A stretch of DNA of 64,000 nucleotides from Legionella birminghamensis (GTDB lineage Bacteria > Pseudomonadota > Gammaproteobacteria > Legionellales > Legionellaceae): NCBI RefSeq assembly GCF_900452515.1, contig NZ_UGNW01000001.1, positions 2,604,001 through 2,668,000 on the forward strand, read 5' to 3'. Position 1 is the first letter of the stretch; every line of letters begins with the position of its first letter. The translations under genes and the position numbers were made by a program. The notes under the pieces were generated by a model. It was not told the origin of the DNA. It saw nothing but the letters and a program-made list of their open reading frames with translations, and searched no databases. Positions 26,538-34,692 of the stretch are shown here, in pieces.

Positions 26538-26640
26538 TAAGGACAGTTGCAGATTCAGGAACAGGAGTTCCATGAAAAGGGAGCAGCGCAAGGATGCGCT
26601 GGGCCACAGGGAAGTGGGTTTGCAACTTCCACCCTCTTTT
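26538..26640 (+). ncRNA. RsmY/RsmZ-like CsrA-sequestering small RNA
   Basis: About 103 nt with six GGA motifs. Hairpin 1 is GGAAC-AGGA-GTTCC (26558-26571). Hairpin 2 is CAGCGCA-AGGA-TGCGCTG (26584-26601). A third possible hairpin is CCAC-AGGGAA-GTGG (26604-26617). Further AGGA/GGGA motifs are unpaired at 26540-26543 and 26579-26582. The two perfect AGGA tetraloops match the CsrA-binding consensus. The 3' end can form GGAAGT/ACTTCC followed by CTCTTTT, a terminator. Together with the LetA box this fits the Legionella RsmY/RsmZ family, which frees transmission mRNAs from CsrA. Which paralogue it is cannot be told here. Start and end are inferred. Confidence 0.82.
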
Positions 26641-26670
26641 AAATTTCTTCCATAATATTAATAGGCACAG

Positions 26671-26741
26671 TCTGGGTTGCTTCACTTCATGCGCAAAAAA
26701 CACCACCCGTCTTTGCGAGCCTTGGCGAAGCAACCCAGATC
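26671..26741. repeat. GATCTGGATTGCTTC dispersed repeat, copy 2
   Basis: Inverted arms TCTGGGTTGCTTCAC (26671-26685) and GGCGAAGCAACCCAGATC (26724-26741). It lies between the small RNA and the 3' end of murI and may end transcription of both. Together with the small RNA and its control region this accounts for the 393-bp gap before murI. Confidence 0.75.
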
Positions 26742-26770
26742 GAAGCTTTATCTAAGGCACATTCCTGGTT

Positions 26771-27616
26771 CTAGGCAGCTCGGGTTGAATTATCAGCTTC
26801 TACCGTTAAACAAGCATCGACTAGCTCGATATGATGATCCTTTAGCACCTCACCCAGAAAAATTTCGCCTACGTTCTGAAAGCGCCGAATCGAGTCAGTG
26901 ACTAGATACTCAATTCGCCCTGGAGAAGTCGAATCAGTTTGCAAATGATGCGAGTACAGAAGTTTCTGGAAAGCATAGGCAGTCGCTTCAGCAGAATCGA
27001 CAACCGCTACGGATTCTGGTAGCAGCGTAGCTAACAGAGGCCGGAAAACTGGGAAATGAGTACAACCCAGCAATAATGTGTCTTCATTTTTAAATTCAGA
27101 CAGATAATAAAGCAAGGCTTCCCGGGCCACTGCATTATTCACCATCCCCTCTTCGGCCAGTGCCACTAAAACGCTGCAGGCACGTGCACTGATAGAGGCC
27201 TGAGGCAACTGCTCGGTAATAAGCCGCTGGTAGGCATTGGATGCAATAGTCGTTTCAGTCGCAAACACGCTGATCTGCTGATTTCGTGTAGCCGCCACAA
27301 CGGCACCAGCACCAGGACGAACCACACCAATTACCGGGATTTCAGTAAACAGGGCTTGCAAATGCGGCAGAGCGGCTGTAGTCGCTGTATTACAGGCAAT
27401 GACTAATGCCTTAATGCGCCTCGCAATCAATAATCTGGCCATTTGTACGGCATATTGCTGGACTGTTTCTGCGCTTTTCGTACCATAAGGCAAACGTGCG
27501 GTATCACCCAGATAGATAAATGATTCTCTGGGCAATAAGCTTTTCAAGGCCCGCAGAACAGTTAAGCCGCCCATCCCTGAGTCGAATACGCCTACTGGCA
27601 AATTATTATTATTCAT
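26771..27616 (-). CDS. murI: Glutamate racemase
   Basis: Supplies D-glutamate for peptidoglycan. From ATG 27616 the protein has 281 residues. It shows the substrate-binding D12-S13 in GVFDSGMGG, the two catalytic cysteines C75 (ACNTATT) and C185 (LGCTHFP), and YGTKS. The frame is open further upstream into the previous gene, but AAGGA six bases before ATG 27616 fixes the start. Only 19 bp separate it from the stop of the large effector candidate on the same strand, so it may be read from that promoter. Confidence 0.95.
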   Translation of the reverse strand: MNNNNLPVGVFDSGMGGLTVLRALKSLLPRESFIYLGDTARLPYGTKSAETVQQYAVQMARLLIARRIKALVIACNTATTAALPHLQALFTEIPVIGVVRPGAGAVVAATRNQQISVFATETTIASNAYQRLITEQLPQASISARACSVLVALAEEGMVNNAVAREALLYYLSEFKNEDTLLLGCTHFPVFRPLLATLLPESVAVVDSAEATAYAFQKLLYSHHLQTDSTSPGRIEYLVTDSIRRFQNVGEIFLGEVLKDHHIELVDACLTVEADNSTRAA

Positions 27617-27635
27617 GTTGTCCTTAAAGTTGTTA

Positions 27636-30600
27636 TTAGCCGCCAACCATTGGGCTTGGAGGTCGGTTTCGTACTTCTTCCTCGAGTTTCTTAAGCTCAC
27701 GTCCTTGCTGAATACTATCTTTATAGGCTTGGGCAATTTCGGCTGCTGATTGTTCCACTTGATTAAATTCAGCCTGGGCTTTCACCTGTTGCGAAGCCAG
27801 ATTGCTAAATCCTCTGGTTAATGCTTTAAACTCAGGATGGCTTTTTACCTTTTTATAGGCGGTATTACTACCCCATGATCGGTCATCAGATGGAACATAG
27901 GAGGTCGTACCCATTTTAATGCATTTTTCATCAAACTTGAACTTGGGATGCATTTCACCCAGCGCCAATAACGCACCATACATTAGCCTGGTTTCTTTCG
28001 GGTCATCACCTGTCAATAGAAAGGGGCGTTCAGGCGTAGGGGCAGCAGCCAGACCCGAAATAATTTTCATAGCCATGAATATAGCGTCCTTAGTCATCTG
28101 TTCTTCTGTACGATTATCATTGGGAACCAGGGTCAGTGACATTGACGGCGAATAGACAGTTTGGCCGTTGCTGGTCTTCGCAGCCATATCCTGGGGGTAG
28201 CGCCGCTCCAGAATAGTGCTGGTAGTAACCAAAACGCTGCCATCCTTCTTTTTGGTTTGGTGCTCAATCACGTAGGGTCGAAATTTATTAATATCGACCT
28301 TTTTGGTCGTATCGTAATCTTTAACCTGAACGCCTACATCGACCTGCAGCGCCTGATTATAAGTAGCCTGTTGTCTTTGCCCGTCTTTTTGTTTAATCCG
28401 GTCATTAAACTCGCTGATATCACAATCCGCTTGAACCTTAACCTTGAAATCATTGAAGACGATCGTCTGCTTGCCTTCTTTTGCCTCTTCAACAGCAGCC
28501 AGTAATCCTTTTTGCATACGCTCATCCGCAGCATTGGGATTACCCTTTAATGCATCTTCTATTTTGAGATACATATTTAATTCGGCACTGACTTCATCAT
28601 GCGCTTTTTTAAGAAATTGCCTTTCTTTGGTAATTAAGTCCGCTTTTTTGCGGTTCGGCTCATTTTGTGGTAAAGATTTATACTGCTCCTCAATCAGAGC
28701 CAAATGCGCTTTAAGCGAAGGGATAACGATATTGCACAATTTTTCAGTATTTTTTAAATCTTCCTCAATTCGTTTTGCATTGGTTTTGCTTAATCCTTCA
28801 TTTACAGGATCAAGCCAGAGGGCTTCTTCCACTTCGCTAAAGGCTTTCAGTGCAGATCGCGTGGATCGTTGCTGGGCTTTCTGTAAATTGTGCAGCTTAT
28901 CCAGATTGGCCTGAATCTCAGCATGGCGGGTGCCTAAGGCAGCAGTCAAATTCTCAAGACTCATTCCCTTAAGCTGATCGCTCTTGAGATTTTGTTTTAA
29001 AGAATTATAAGTCCCCTCAGTTAATTGGCGTTTAAAATCTGCCGGCATAACTGCATCCAGAGCAGGATCGCCCTGAATCAGATTAAGCAACTCGTTTCGA
29101 TCTTTCGCAGCGTCTATATGCGCGCACAGGCTATCCAGCCGGGCAACAGGAAACTCCTGGGTTTTGCGAAGCCCCATAAGGAAAGCCGCCACCCTTCTTT
29201 TTCCATCAGGATTCGCTGGACTTACCGCCTTACGGTAAGCAATTAAGGGTTCGTTATGAGTATGCTGAGTTACGGCATCTATTTCTATAGCATTGTTAAC
29301 TAGATTAGTTCTATCGTCATTAAAGCCAAATGCGCGGTTAAGTGCTGCTTCATTGATATGGGTATTGGAACTGCCAAGCAGTCCCCATAGCCGATTAACT
29401 GACTCTTTTAAACCCAGTAGGCCATAAAGCTGGTTGGAAGTATCCTTGGAAGCGAGATAGTCATTGATGCGGCGAACCTGATCGGCGTCTACTTTAACGT
29501 TCAGATTTCTTAATACATCCGCCAGGGCCGGATTATGGATTTTATTAAGCAAGCGTTGATTGGTATTTTCCTTGCTTAATGCCTCCACGTCCAAATGCCT
29601 TTCCTGCAGCAACTCTTTAATTTGCTCAGGCTTGGTCCTGCTTGCCAGCAATGCAATTAACTCAGGTTTTGCCGCCAGAGAGGCCTGTTTGGCAGCTGAA
29701 AGGCTTTGCATCACTTTTTTCAATTCAGGCCTTGCATCCAATGGCACACCAATCGTTTTTTCAGTCTGAATCTGCATTGCCCGTTCACTGGCCGCCTTTT
29801 GCACCATTTGCATACGAGCAGGATTTACCCAATCCTGTCGTTGGATTCCCAGTCCAGTTAAGGCCACTTTGAATTCAGCTTCTGAAATACCGGGTTTGGA
29901 AAGATTAACCAGCAAGGTCAAATCCTGATCCGCGGGATATTGTTTGACCAGCGCCTGGATTAACCCAGCTTCCAGGTTTTGACTATCATTTTGATTTAAA
30001 CCATTAAGTAAAGTCCGCACTCCATCTTCAAAACCAGCCCAACCAGCCGCTTGGACAATACCTGACAGCTGAGCATAATCTTTACCAGCAAGGAGTTGCG
30101 GCATTAGATTAAGTTGGGCAGACGCACGAATTTTCAAGTTATAGTCTGATCCAAGGTCTGCATCGATTAAATCATTGGCATGCTGATTTCCCAAAACAGC
30201 CGCCACAGCCTGTTTCAATCCGCCCTCATCATTGGCCGTTGTTATCGCGGTTAATTGCTCTGGGCTTGCATTTTTTAGCACTATCGGCAGCAGGCTGGCT
30301 AATGCCATTTTACGGGCTTCATCCCTGCGTGCTTCGTCACGAAAATAATCTTTAAAGGGTTGCAGCTCCTCCGGTTTAGGATTGGCAGCCAAGAATTGAG
30401 AAGCATAGTTTGCGGCAGTAAAAGCGGGATCCAGCAAGGTGGCCAGTTTATCAGCGTGGGCAGTGGCCTGTTGCCATTCGGGCTCAGATTGCGGTGATCT
30501 GGGCAGTAAATTACTGCGGATGTGGGCGAGTGCGCTTAATTTTCTAATTTCATTGAGATCAGTGATTGCCTCGCGTGCCGGTTTGCCCGCGGGGTTGTCT

Positions 30601-31754
30601 AAACCAAAAGCATTGGATGCTGCTAGTAGCTGGGTGAGATCCTGAGGCGTTTTAACCCTCGCCATAGCATCAAGAGCGGCAGGATCATTCATTTCCGCAA
30701 TCTTATAGGCAAATGCCTTGCTCGCAGCGATTTGTCGAAAACTGTTTTTATTGGTCTCGGTTACAGCCTCTTTAAAATACTGGTTATGTGCTGCTTTATG
30801 ATCGGCATCCTGGCTGCCATATCGATTTGCCAAAGCATCTTGCAAGCCGTTCAGCTCTGTAATTCCAGCTATCTGCAATAATAAAACCTGTTGGCCTTTA
30901 ACTTCCGCATTCAATTTGGCTTTAATTAATTCGCTGCCGATTGTTCCCCGCAGGTGTGTTGAGTCTTCCGGAGTTACTTTTCCCTGATAGAGGGCTCCCA
31001 GATTATTTGCAAAATCAGCATCATCATTTCGCTGAAGTACAGTTGTTAACCGGACGTGCTCACCTGGATTAGCTGCCCAGTGGGGAGCAGCTGTCTCAAT
31101 GGCCTTGACAGCGAGCGAGCGGGCGATATGAGCGCCCACTTCTGCTGTGGTCATTTTATCAGCAATATTTTGAGGGATTTGCCAGGATACCAGCACTCGT
31201 CTAAATTCAGCATCATTATTGGCATCAATTGCCTGCAACATAGCATGCAAGTCTTGCGGATTTTTTGCCGCATCAATCTTCCTGATAAGATAAGCAGTCT
31301 GGGCAGCCAGGCTGATTTCTTTAATTTCATCATTGGAAAGGACAGCCTCAGTAGCTGGATCCCAGGCTGCAATTTTAGATTTGCTTAAATTACCAAAATG
31401 GTTTTTATGACCCTCGTTCTTAGTTAAGAACTTACGTATCTCAACAGGATTATCCAGAATGAGACTCGTAAGGTATGTTTCGTGGGTTTTTGGAAACATT
31501 GAAATCACACGCTGACGTGTGGCTAACTTATAAAGATCAATAAAACTGGGGGGGCCGTCTTTATTCAGATCATCAACCGGCTCGGCAACATTATACTTCT
31601 TCCATGTATTCTTATGCGCATTAACTGCTTGCTTAAACGCTGCTTCATCATTGGGATCAACAGCATAAATCGCTTCAAAGGCTGCTTTAGCCTCTTCATC
31701 AGCGAAAAATTTTGGGTTTTTAAGAGCTTGTTGTAACGCTACATTTTGAGGCAT
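27636..31754 (-). CDS. Very large helical repeat protein, candidate Dot/Icm effector
   Basis: A 1372-residue protein with no signal peptide or membrane helix. Roughly the first two thirds look like degenerate repeats of a leucine-rich pattern: PQDLHAMLQAIDANNDAEFR, PEQLTAITTANDEGGLKQAV, then YAQLSGIVQAAGWAGFED. Each is a helix pair with Phe or Leu at fixed places, suggesting an alpha-solenoid. Residues about 1010-1120 form a charged coiled coil. The tail KKLEEEVRNRPPSPMVGG has an acidic block near the end, as in Dot/Icm substrates. A PmrA-like box lies upstream and GGAG precedes ATG 31754. No known catalytic motif recognised. Confidence 0.7.
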   Translation of the reverse strand: MPQNVALQQALKNPKFFADEEAKAAFEAIYAVDPNDEAAFKQAVNAHKNTWKKYNVAEPVDDLNKDGPPSFIDLYKLATRQRVISMFPKTHETYLTSLILDNPVEIRKFLTKNEGHKNHFGNLSKSKIAAWDPATEAVLSNDEIKEISLAAQTAYLIRKIDAAKNPQDLHAMLQAIDANNDAEFRRVLVSWQIPQNIADKMTTAEVGAHIARSLAVKAIETAAPHWAANPGEHVRLTTVLQRNDDADFANNLGALYQGKVTPEDSTHLRGTIGSELIKAKLNAEVKGQQVLLLQIAGITELNGLQDALANRYGSQDADHKAAHNQYFKEAVTETNKNSFRQIAASKAFAYKIAEMNDPAALDAMARVKTPQDLTQLLAASNAFGLDNPAGKPAREAITDLNEIRKLSALAHIRSNLLPRSPQSEPEWQQATAHADKLATLLDPAFTAANYASQFLAANPKPEELQPFKDYFRDEARRDEARKMALASLLPIVLKNASPEQLTAITTANDEGGLKQAVAAVLGNQHANDLIDADLGSDYNLKIRASAQLNLMPQLLAGKDYAQLSGIVQAAGWAGFEDGVRTLLNGLNQNDSQNLEAGLIQALVKQYPADQDLTLLVNLSKPGISEAEFKVALTGLGIQRQDWVNPARMQMVQKAASERAMQIQTEKTIGVPLDARPELKKVMQSLSAAKQASLAAKPELIALLASRTKPEQIKELLQERHLDVEALSKENTNQRLLNKIHNPALADVLRNLNVKVDADQVRRINDYLASKDTSNQLYGLLGLKESVNRLWGLLGSSNTHINEAALNRAFGFNDDRTNLVNNAIEIDAVTQHTHNEPLIAYRKAVSPANPDGKRRVAAFLMGLRKTQEFPVARLDSLCAHIDAAKDRNELLNLIQGDPALDAVMPADFKRQLTEGTYNSLKQNLKSDQLKGMSLENLTAALGTRHAEIQANLDKLHNLQKAQQRSTRSALKAFSEVEEALWLDPVNEGLSKTNAKRIEEDLKNTEKLCNIVIPSLKAHLALIEEQYKSLPQNEPNRKKADLITKERQFLKKAHDEVSAELNMYLKIEDALKGNPNAADERMQKGLLAAVEEAKEGKQTIVFNDFKVKVQADCDISEFNDRIKQKDGQRQQATYNQALQVDVGVQVKDYDTTKKVDINKFRPYVIEHQTKKKDGSVLVTTSTILERRYPQDMAAKTSNGQTVYSPSMSLTLVPNDNRTEEQMTKDAIFMAMKIISGLAAAPTPERPFLLTGDDPKETRLMYGALLALGEMHPKFKFDEKCIKMGTTSYVPSDDRSWGSNTAYKKVKSHPEFKALTRGFSNLASQQVKAQAEFNQVEQSAAEIAQAYKDSIQQGRELKKLEEEVRNRPPSPMVGG

Positions 31755-31783
31755 GAGAATACTCCAATCGCAATTCTTCCATT

Positions 31784-31816
31784 ATTCTAGCTTTAAAACC
31801 TTAAGAAGTCCTTAAT
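31784..31816 (-). promoter_or_regulatory. PmrA-like box and -10 for the 1372-residue protein
   Basis: On the minus strand: ATTAAGGAC, TT, CTTAAGGTT, seven bases, then TAGAAT. Two TTAAGG half-sites repeat with an 11-bp period, the geometry of the PmrA box (published half-site is close to CTTAATATT). The -10 ends 29 bp before the ATG. The ankyrin gene has the same layout at 56093-56125. Confidence 0.55.
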
Positions 31817-31890
31817 AACATTATTTTTGCTACTTTTTTAACAAAATCATCTATCCTTATCATTATAGCAAGTGAATGGATAAAATAAGA

Positions 31891-32190
31891 ATGAAAACAA
31901 TAGCTATTTTGCTTGTTTTAATCCCCGCCTTGAGTATGGCTCAAGGCTGTATTATTGGTAATCCCCCTTCCAAAGCAAGATATGTTTGTATTGACGGACG
32001 CTCCCTTAGCTGTACGGGAAAAGGATTGGTGTGGAATGCCAAACGGGGTTGCTTTCTGAGCAGGCTGCCCTGCTGCGCCTATGAGGCAGAGCATTATGGT
32101 TATTATCCTAATCCTGCACGAATGTACAGAGCCTACGAACAATGCAGGGTCGATTATCCGTTTCGCCTGGGCGAGATGCAAACTCATTAA
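31891..32190 (+). CDS. Small secreted cysteine-rich protein
   Basis: From ATG 31891 the protein has 99 residues, beginning with a signal peptide (MKTIAILLVLIPALSMA, cleavage before QG). The mature part has eight cysteines, including an adjacent pair in LPCCAYEAEHYGYYPNP, so it is probably disulfide-bonded in the periplasm or outside. An ATG five codons upstream (31876) is possible. No family was recognised. It diverges from the effector candidate gene. Confidence 0.6.
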   Translation: MKTIAILLVLIPALSMAQGCIIGNPPSKARYVCIDGRSLSCTGKGLVWNAKRGCFLSRLPCCAYEAEHYGYYPNPARMYRAYEQCRVDYPFRLGEMQTH

Positions 32191-32224
32191 TGTGGCATTC
32201 CCTGAACTCCTGCGGCGCCAACCA

Positions 32225-32343
32225 TCGAATCCCCACGGCACGACCAGCGAATCCCCGCGGTCGAAGCCGCGGGGATTCGTATGCACAATAAACGCGGGGA
32301 TTCATACGGGCAAATAAACGCTAATATTCGTACGGGCAAATAA
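32225..32343. repeat. GC-arm repeats without core, decaying right arms
   Basis: One GC palindrome (GAATCCCCGCGGTCGAAGCCGCGGGGATTC, about 32249-32278) is flanked on the left by a decayed arm and on the right by two shorter arm copies with a period of about 25 bp (CGGGGATTCATACGGGCAAATAAA type). It lies between the secreted protein and the 3' end of pilU. Confidence 0.7.
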
Positions 32344-32364
32344 ATGCGAAGAGCCGGCGCAAAA

Positions 32365-33483
32365 TCAAACCCCCTCGGGGAAATCTTCCTGAATGCTTAA
32401 ATCCTGGATACCATCCAGGCCTTTCTCTTCAGTCAGACGAATCTGCAAGCCCACATTATTTTTTGAGTCAGCAAAACGGATGGCATTCTCCTGGCTGATT
32501 TTTCCTGCCTTGTAAAGGTCAAACAGTGCCTGGTCAAAAGTCTGCATGCCCTGCTCCCGGCTCCTACTCATGACTTCCTTAATTTCATCAATCTTCCCCT
32601 TTTCGATTAAATCAGAAATATAAGGGGAGTTTAACAATATCTCTACAGCGGGCACCCGCTGTTTCTCAAGGCCGGGAATGAGGCGAAGCGATACTACCGC
32701 TTTCAGGTTGAGGGAAAGATCGAGCAGTAATTGCTGTCTGGCATCATCGGGAAAAAAATTAAGGATACGATCCAAAGCCTGATTAGAATTATTGGCATGC
32801 AAGGTCGATAGGCAAAGATGACCGGTTTCAGCATAGGCTATAGCATGCCGCATGGTATTGCGATCGCGGATTTCGCCGATTAATATCACATCCGGTGCTT
32901 CCCGCATTGCATTTTTCAAAGCAGACTCATAGCTTAGGGTATCCAGCCCTACTTCACGCTGATCAACAATTGACTTTTTATGACGGTACAGATATTCAAT
33001 GGGATCTTCTATCGTCAAAATGTGCCCGCGCTGATTTTCATTGCGATAGTCTATCATTGAAGCCAGAGTGGTTGATTTTCCTGAACCCGTTGATCCGACA
33101 ACCAGTATAAGCCCGCGCAGTTCAAGAATAATTGATTTTAATACACTGGGAAGCTGCAATTCCTCAATACTGGGAATTACCCCTTTAATATAACGAACCA
33201 CCATGGCCACTTCGCCGCGCTGACGAAAAAGATTGATTCTAAACCGGCCGACTCCCGCCAGGGAAATTGCCATATTTAACTCCAGGGTGGCATCAAATTC
33301 CTTCCGCTGCTCATCATTCATAATCGATGCCGCAATTTCGGCCATTTGCTGGGATTTGAGAGGCGATTGACCAATTGGAGAAGTGATCCCCTCCATCTTT
33401 ATATGAGGGGGTGCACCGACACTGAAAAATAAATCAGAGGCACCCCGTTCGACCATTAATTTGAAAAAAGGCGTAATATCCAT
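32365..33483 (-). CDS. pilU: Twitching motility ATPase PilU
   Basis: A 372-residue hexameric ATPase for type IV pilus retraction. Visible are Walker A GSTGSGKST (about 130-138), the Asp box region TIEDPIEYLYRH, Walker B DVILIGEIRD and the HAN box STLHANN. The C-terminal extension beyond the ATPase core and the MDITPFFKLMVERGASDLFFSVG start resemble PilU rather than PilT. Start is ATG 33483; ATG 33489 is a near-equal choice. No other pilus gene is in the window. Confidence 0.88.
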   Translation of the reverse strand: MDITPFFKLMVERGASDLFFSVGAPPHIKMEGITSPIGQSPLKSQQMAEIAASIMNDEQRKEFDATLELNMAISLAGVGRFRINLFRQRGEVAMVVRYIKGVIPSIEELQLPSVLKSIILELRGLILVVGSTGSGKSTTLASMIDYRNENQRGHILTIEDPIEYLYRHKKSIVDQREVGLDTLSYESALKNAMREAPDVILIGEIRDRNTMRHAIAYAETGHLCLSTLHANNSNQALDRILNFFPDDARQQLLLDLSLNLKAVVSLRLIPGLEKQRVPAVEILLNSPYISDLIEKGKIDEIKEVMSRSREQGMQTFDQALFDLYKAGKISQENAIRFADSKNNVGLQIRLTEEKGLDGIQDLSIQEDFPEGV

Positions 33484-33652
33484 ATTCATCCGATTTTTCT
33501 TTTTTTATATTTTAAGTGTAGATAATGAAATGAATTTAACCAATTAGTCTAAAATTATAGATAAGGACTGGCGTCACTCTGCCTTAATTAATTAACTTGT
33601 CTCGGCTTTGGGACCTTGGCTGTTATCAGGTTTGTATCAGGAGACATTGCTA

Positions 33653-34198
33653 ATGAAGAAAAGCATAGACGATGCAATGTCATTGCATAATCCCCGCTTG
33701 CTAAGCGCTTCCTATTTCGCATTTCTCGCGATCATCGGTACAATTCTCATTGATACCCTTCTTGTTTTATTTGGCCTTGAGCAAATTCTTCCCGTGTTTG
33801 TCGCAGTAGTTCTTGCTGGTTTTACAGCCGGGGTCTTTGGTTTTCTTTTTGGAAAAAAAATCGTTCATTGCCCCAGGCCTTATCGATTGAGGGTGTTTCT
33901 TTACGGCCTGTTCATGACCCTTAGTGCCCTGCCCTTTTATGACTTTCTTTTTCTCTACATTTTAAAAGAATACGATACTTATCTGGAACTTATCCCTCAT
34001 TCACATAGTTTAATTTCTGTCTATTTATTTATTTTAATCAACAGTTTTATCATAGTAGGATGGTGGCTGGCCATTTTATCAGGACTTGCTGCTGTGTATT
34101 TACGCGGCCATTTGGTATACATTATCCTCCATAGCGAGCTCGAGCAGCATGACTTCTGCATCAAAAGAAAAACAATAACCAGACATAAGCGATTATGA
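33653..34198 (+). CDS. Four-helix membrane protein, tandem paralogue A
   Basis: 181 residues with four membrane helices. No family recognised. ATG 33653 has AGGAGA eight bases upstream; the frame extends further left without support. Its stop overlaps the start of the next gene (ATGA at 34195-34198), and the two proteins share layout: a GF.FG.K block after helix 2, then YR..VFLYGL, a polar loop, and a final helix ending A-V-Y. Confidence 0.6.
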   Translation: MKKSIDDAMSLHNPRLLSASYFAFLAIIGTILIDTLLVLFGLEQILPVFVAVVLAGFTAGVFGFLFGKKIVHCPRPYRLRVFLYGLFMTLSALPFYDFLFLYILKEYDTYLELIPHSHSLISVYLFILINSFIIVGWWLAILSGLAAVYLRGHLVYIILHSELEQHDFCIKRKTITRHKRL

Positions 34199-34686
34199 AT
34201 ACAAGCGAACAAAAACCAATTAGCCCCCGTTTTGCAGCAAGCATTTTCTTTGGCATTTTTGCCTTATTATTCCTGATTTTTACGCGTTATACATTATTAC
34301 CGCTTAAGGTGAACCAGGGATTTTCCCTGGGATATGCCTTGATTATTGTACCCCTTTTTGGAATGATACTGGGCGCATTGTTTGGCAATCAGCTGGTCAA
34401 ACCCTCTCGCTGGTGGCGTCCTTTTTTACTGGGCTTGTTATTGGCCATTGTTTACCTGCTTCTCATCAGTCTCGCTGTTTTAATTAATTCCTACTGGAAC
34501 GATCCTAACTTCAGCAAATTATCATTCCGTGATTACTGGGTTGTGTACGGGGCTATTTTTCTGTCTGTAACGTTCATTATTGGTCCTTGGCTAATGCCCG
34601 TTACTGCATTGATTGCTGTGTATTTTAATAAACATTTTTTTCCCGGTTTGCGTGATGTTGACAAACTCAGGCATAAGGAATCATAA
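34195..34686 (+). CDS. Four-helix membrane protein, tandem paralogue B
   Basis: 163 residues, four membrane helices, translationally coupled to the gene before it by an ATGA overlap. The block GALFGNQLVKPSRWWRPFLL mirrors the GFLFGKKIVHCPRPYRLRVF block of paralogue A, so the pair probably arose by duplication and may form a heterodimer. No function assigned. The nuclease gene starts 7 bp after its stop. Confidence 0.6.
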   Translation: MNTSEQKPISPRFAASIFFGIFALLFLIFTRYTLLPLKVNQGFSLGYALIIVPLFGMILGALFGNQLVKPSRWWRPFLLGLLLAIVYLLLISLAVLINSYWNDPNFSKLSFRDYWVVYGAIFLSVTFIIGPWLMPVTALIAVYFNKHFFPGLRDVDKLRHKES

Positions 34687-34692
34687 ATCGGA

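Noticed and set aside
26538-26640. tRNA or 6S RNA in the gap before murI
   Set aside because: No cloverleaf or CCA end, and no long bubble structure; repeated AGGA loops fit a CsrA-binding RNA instead.
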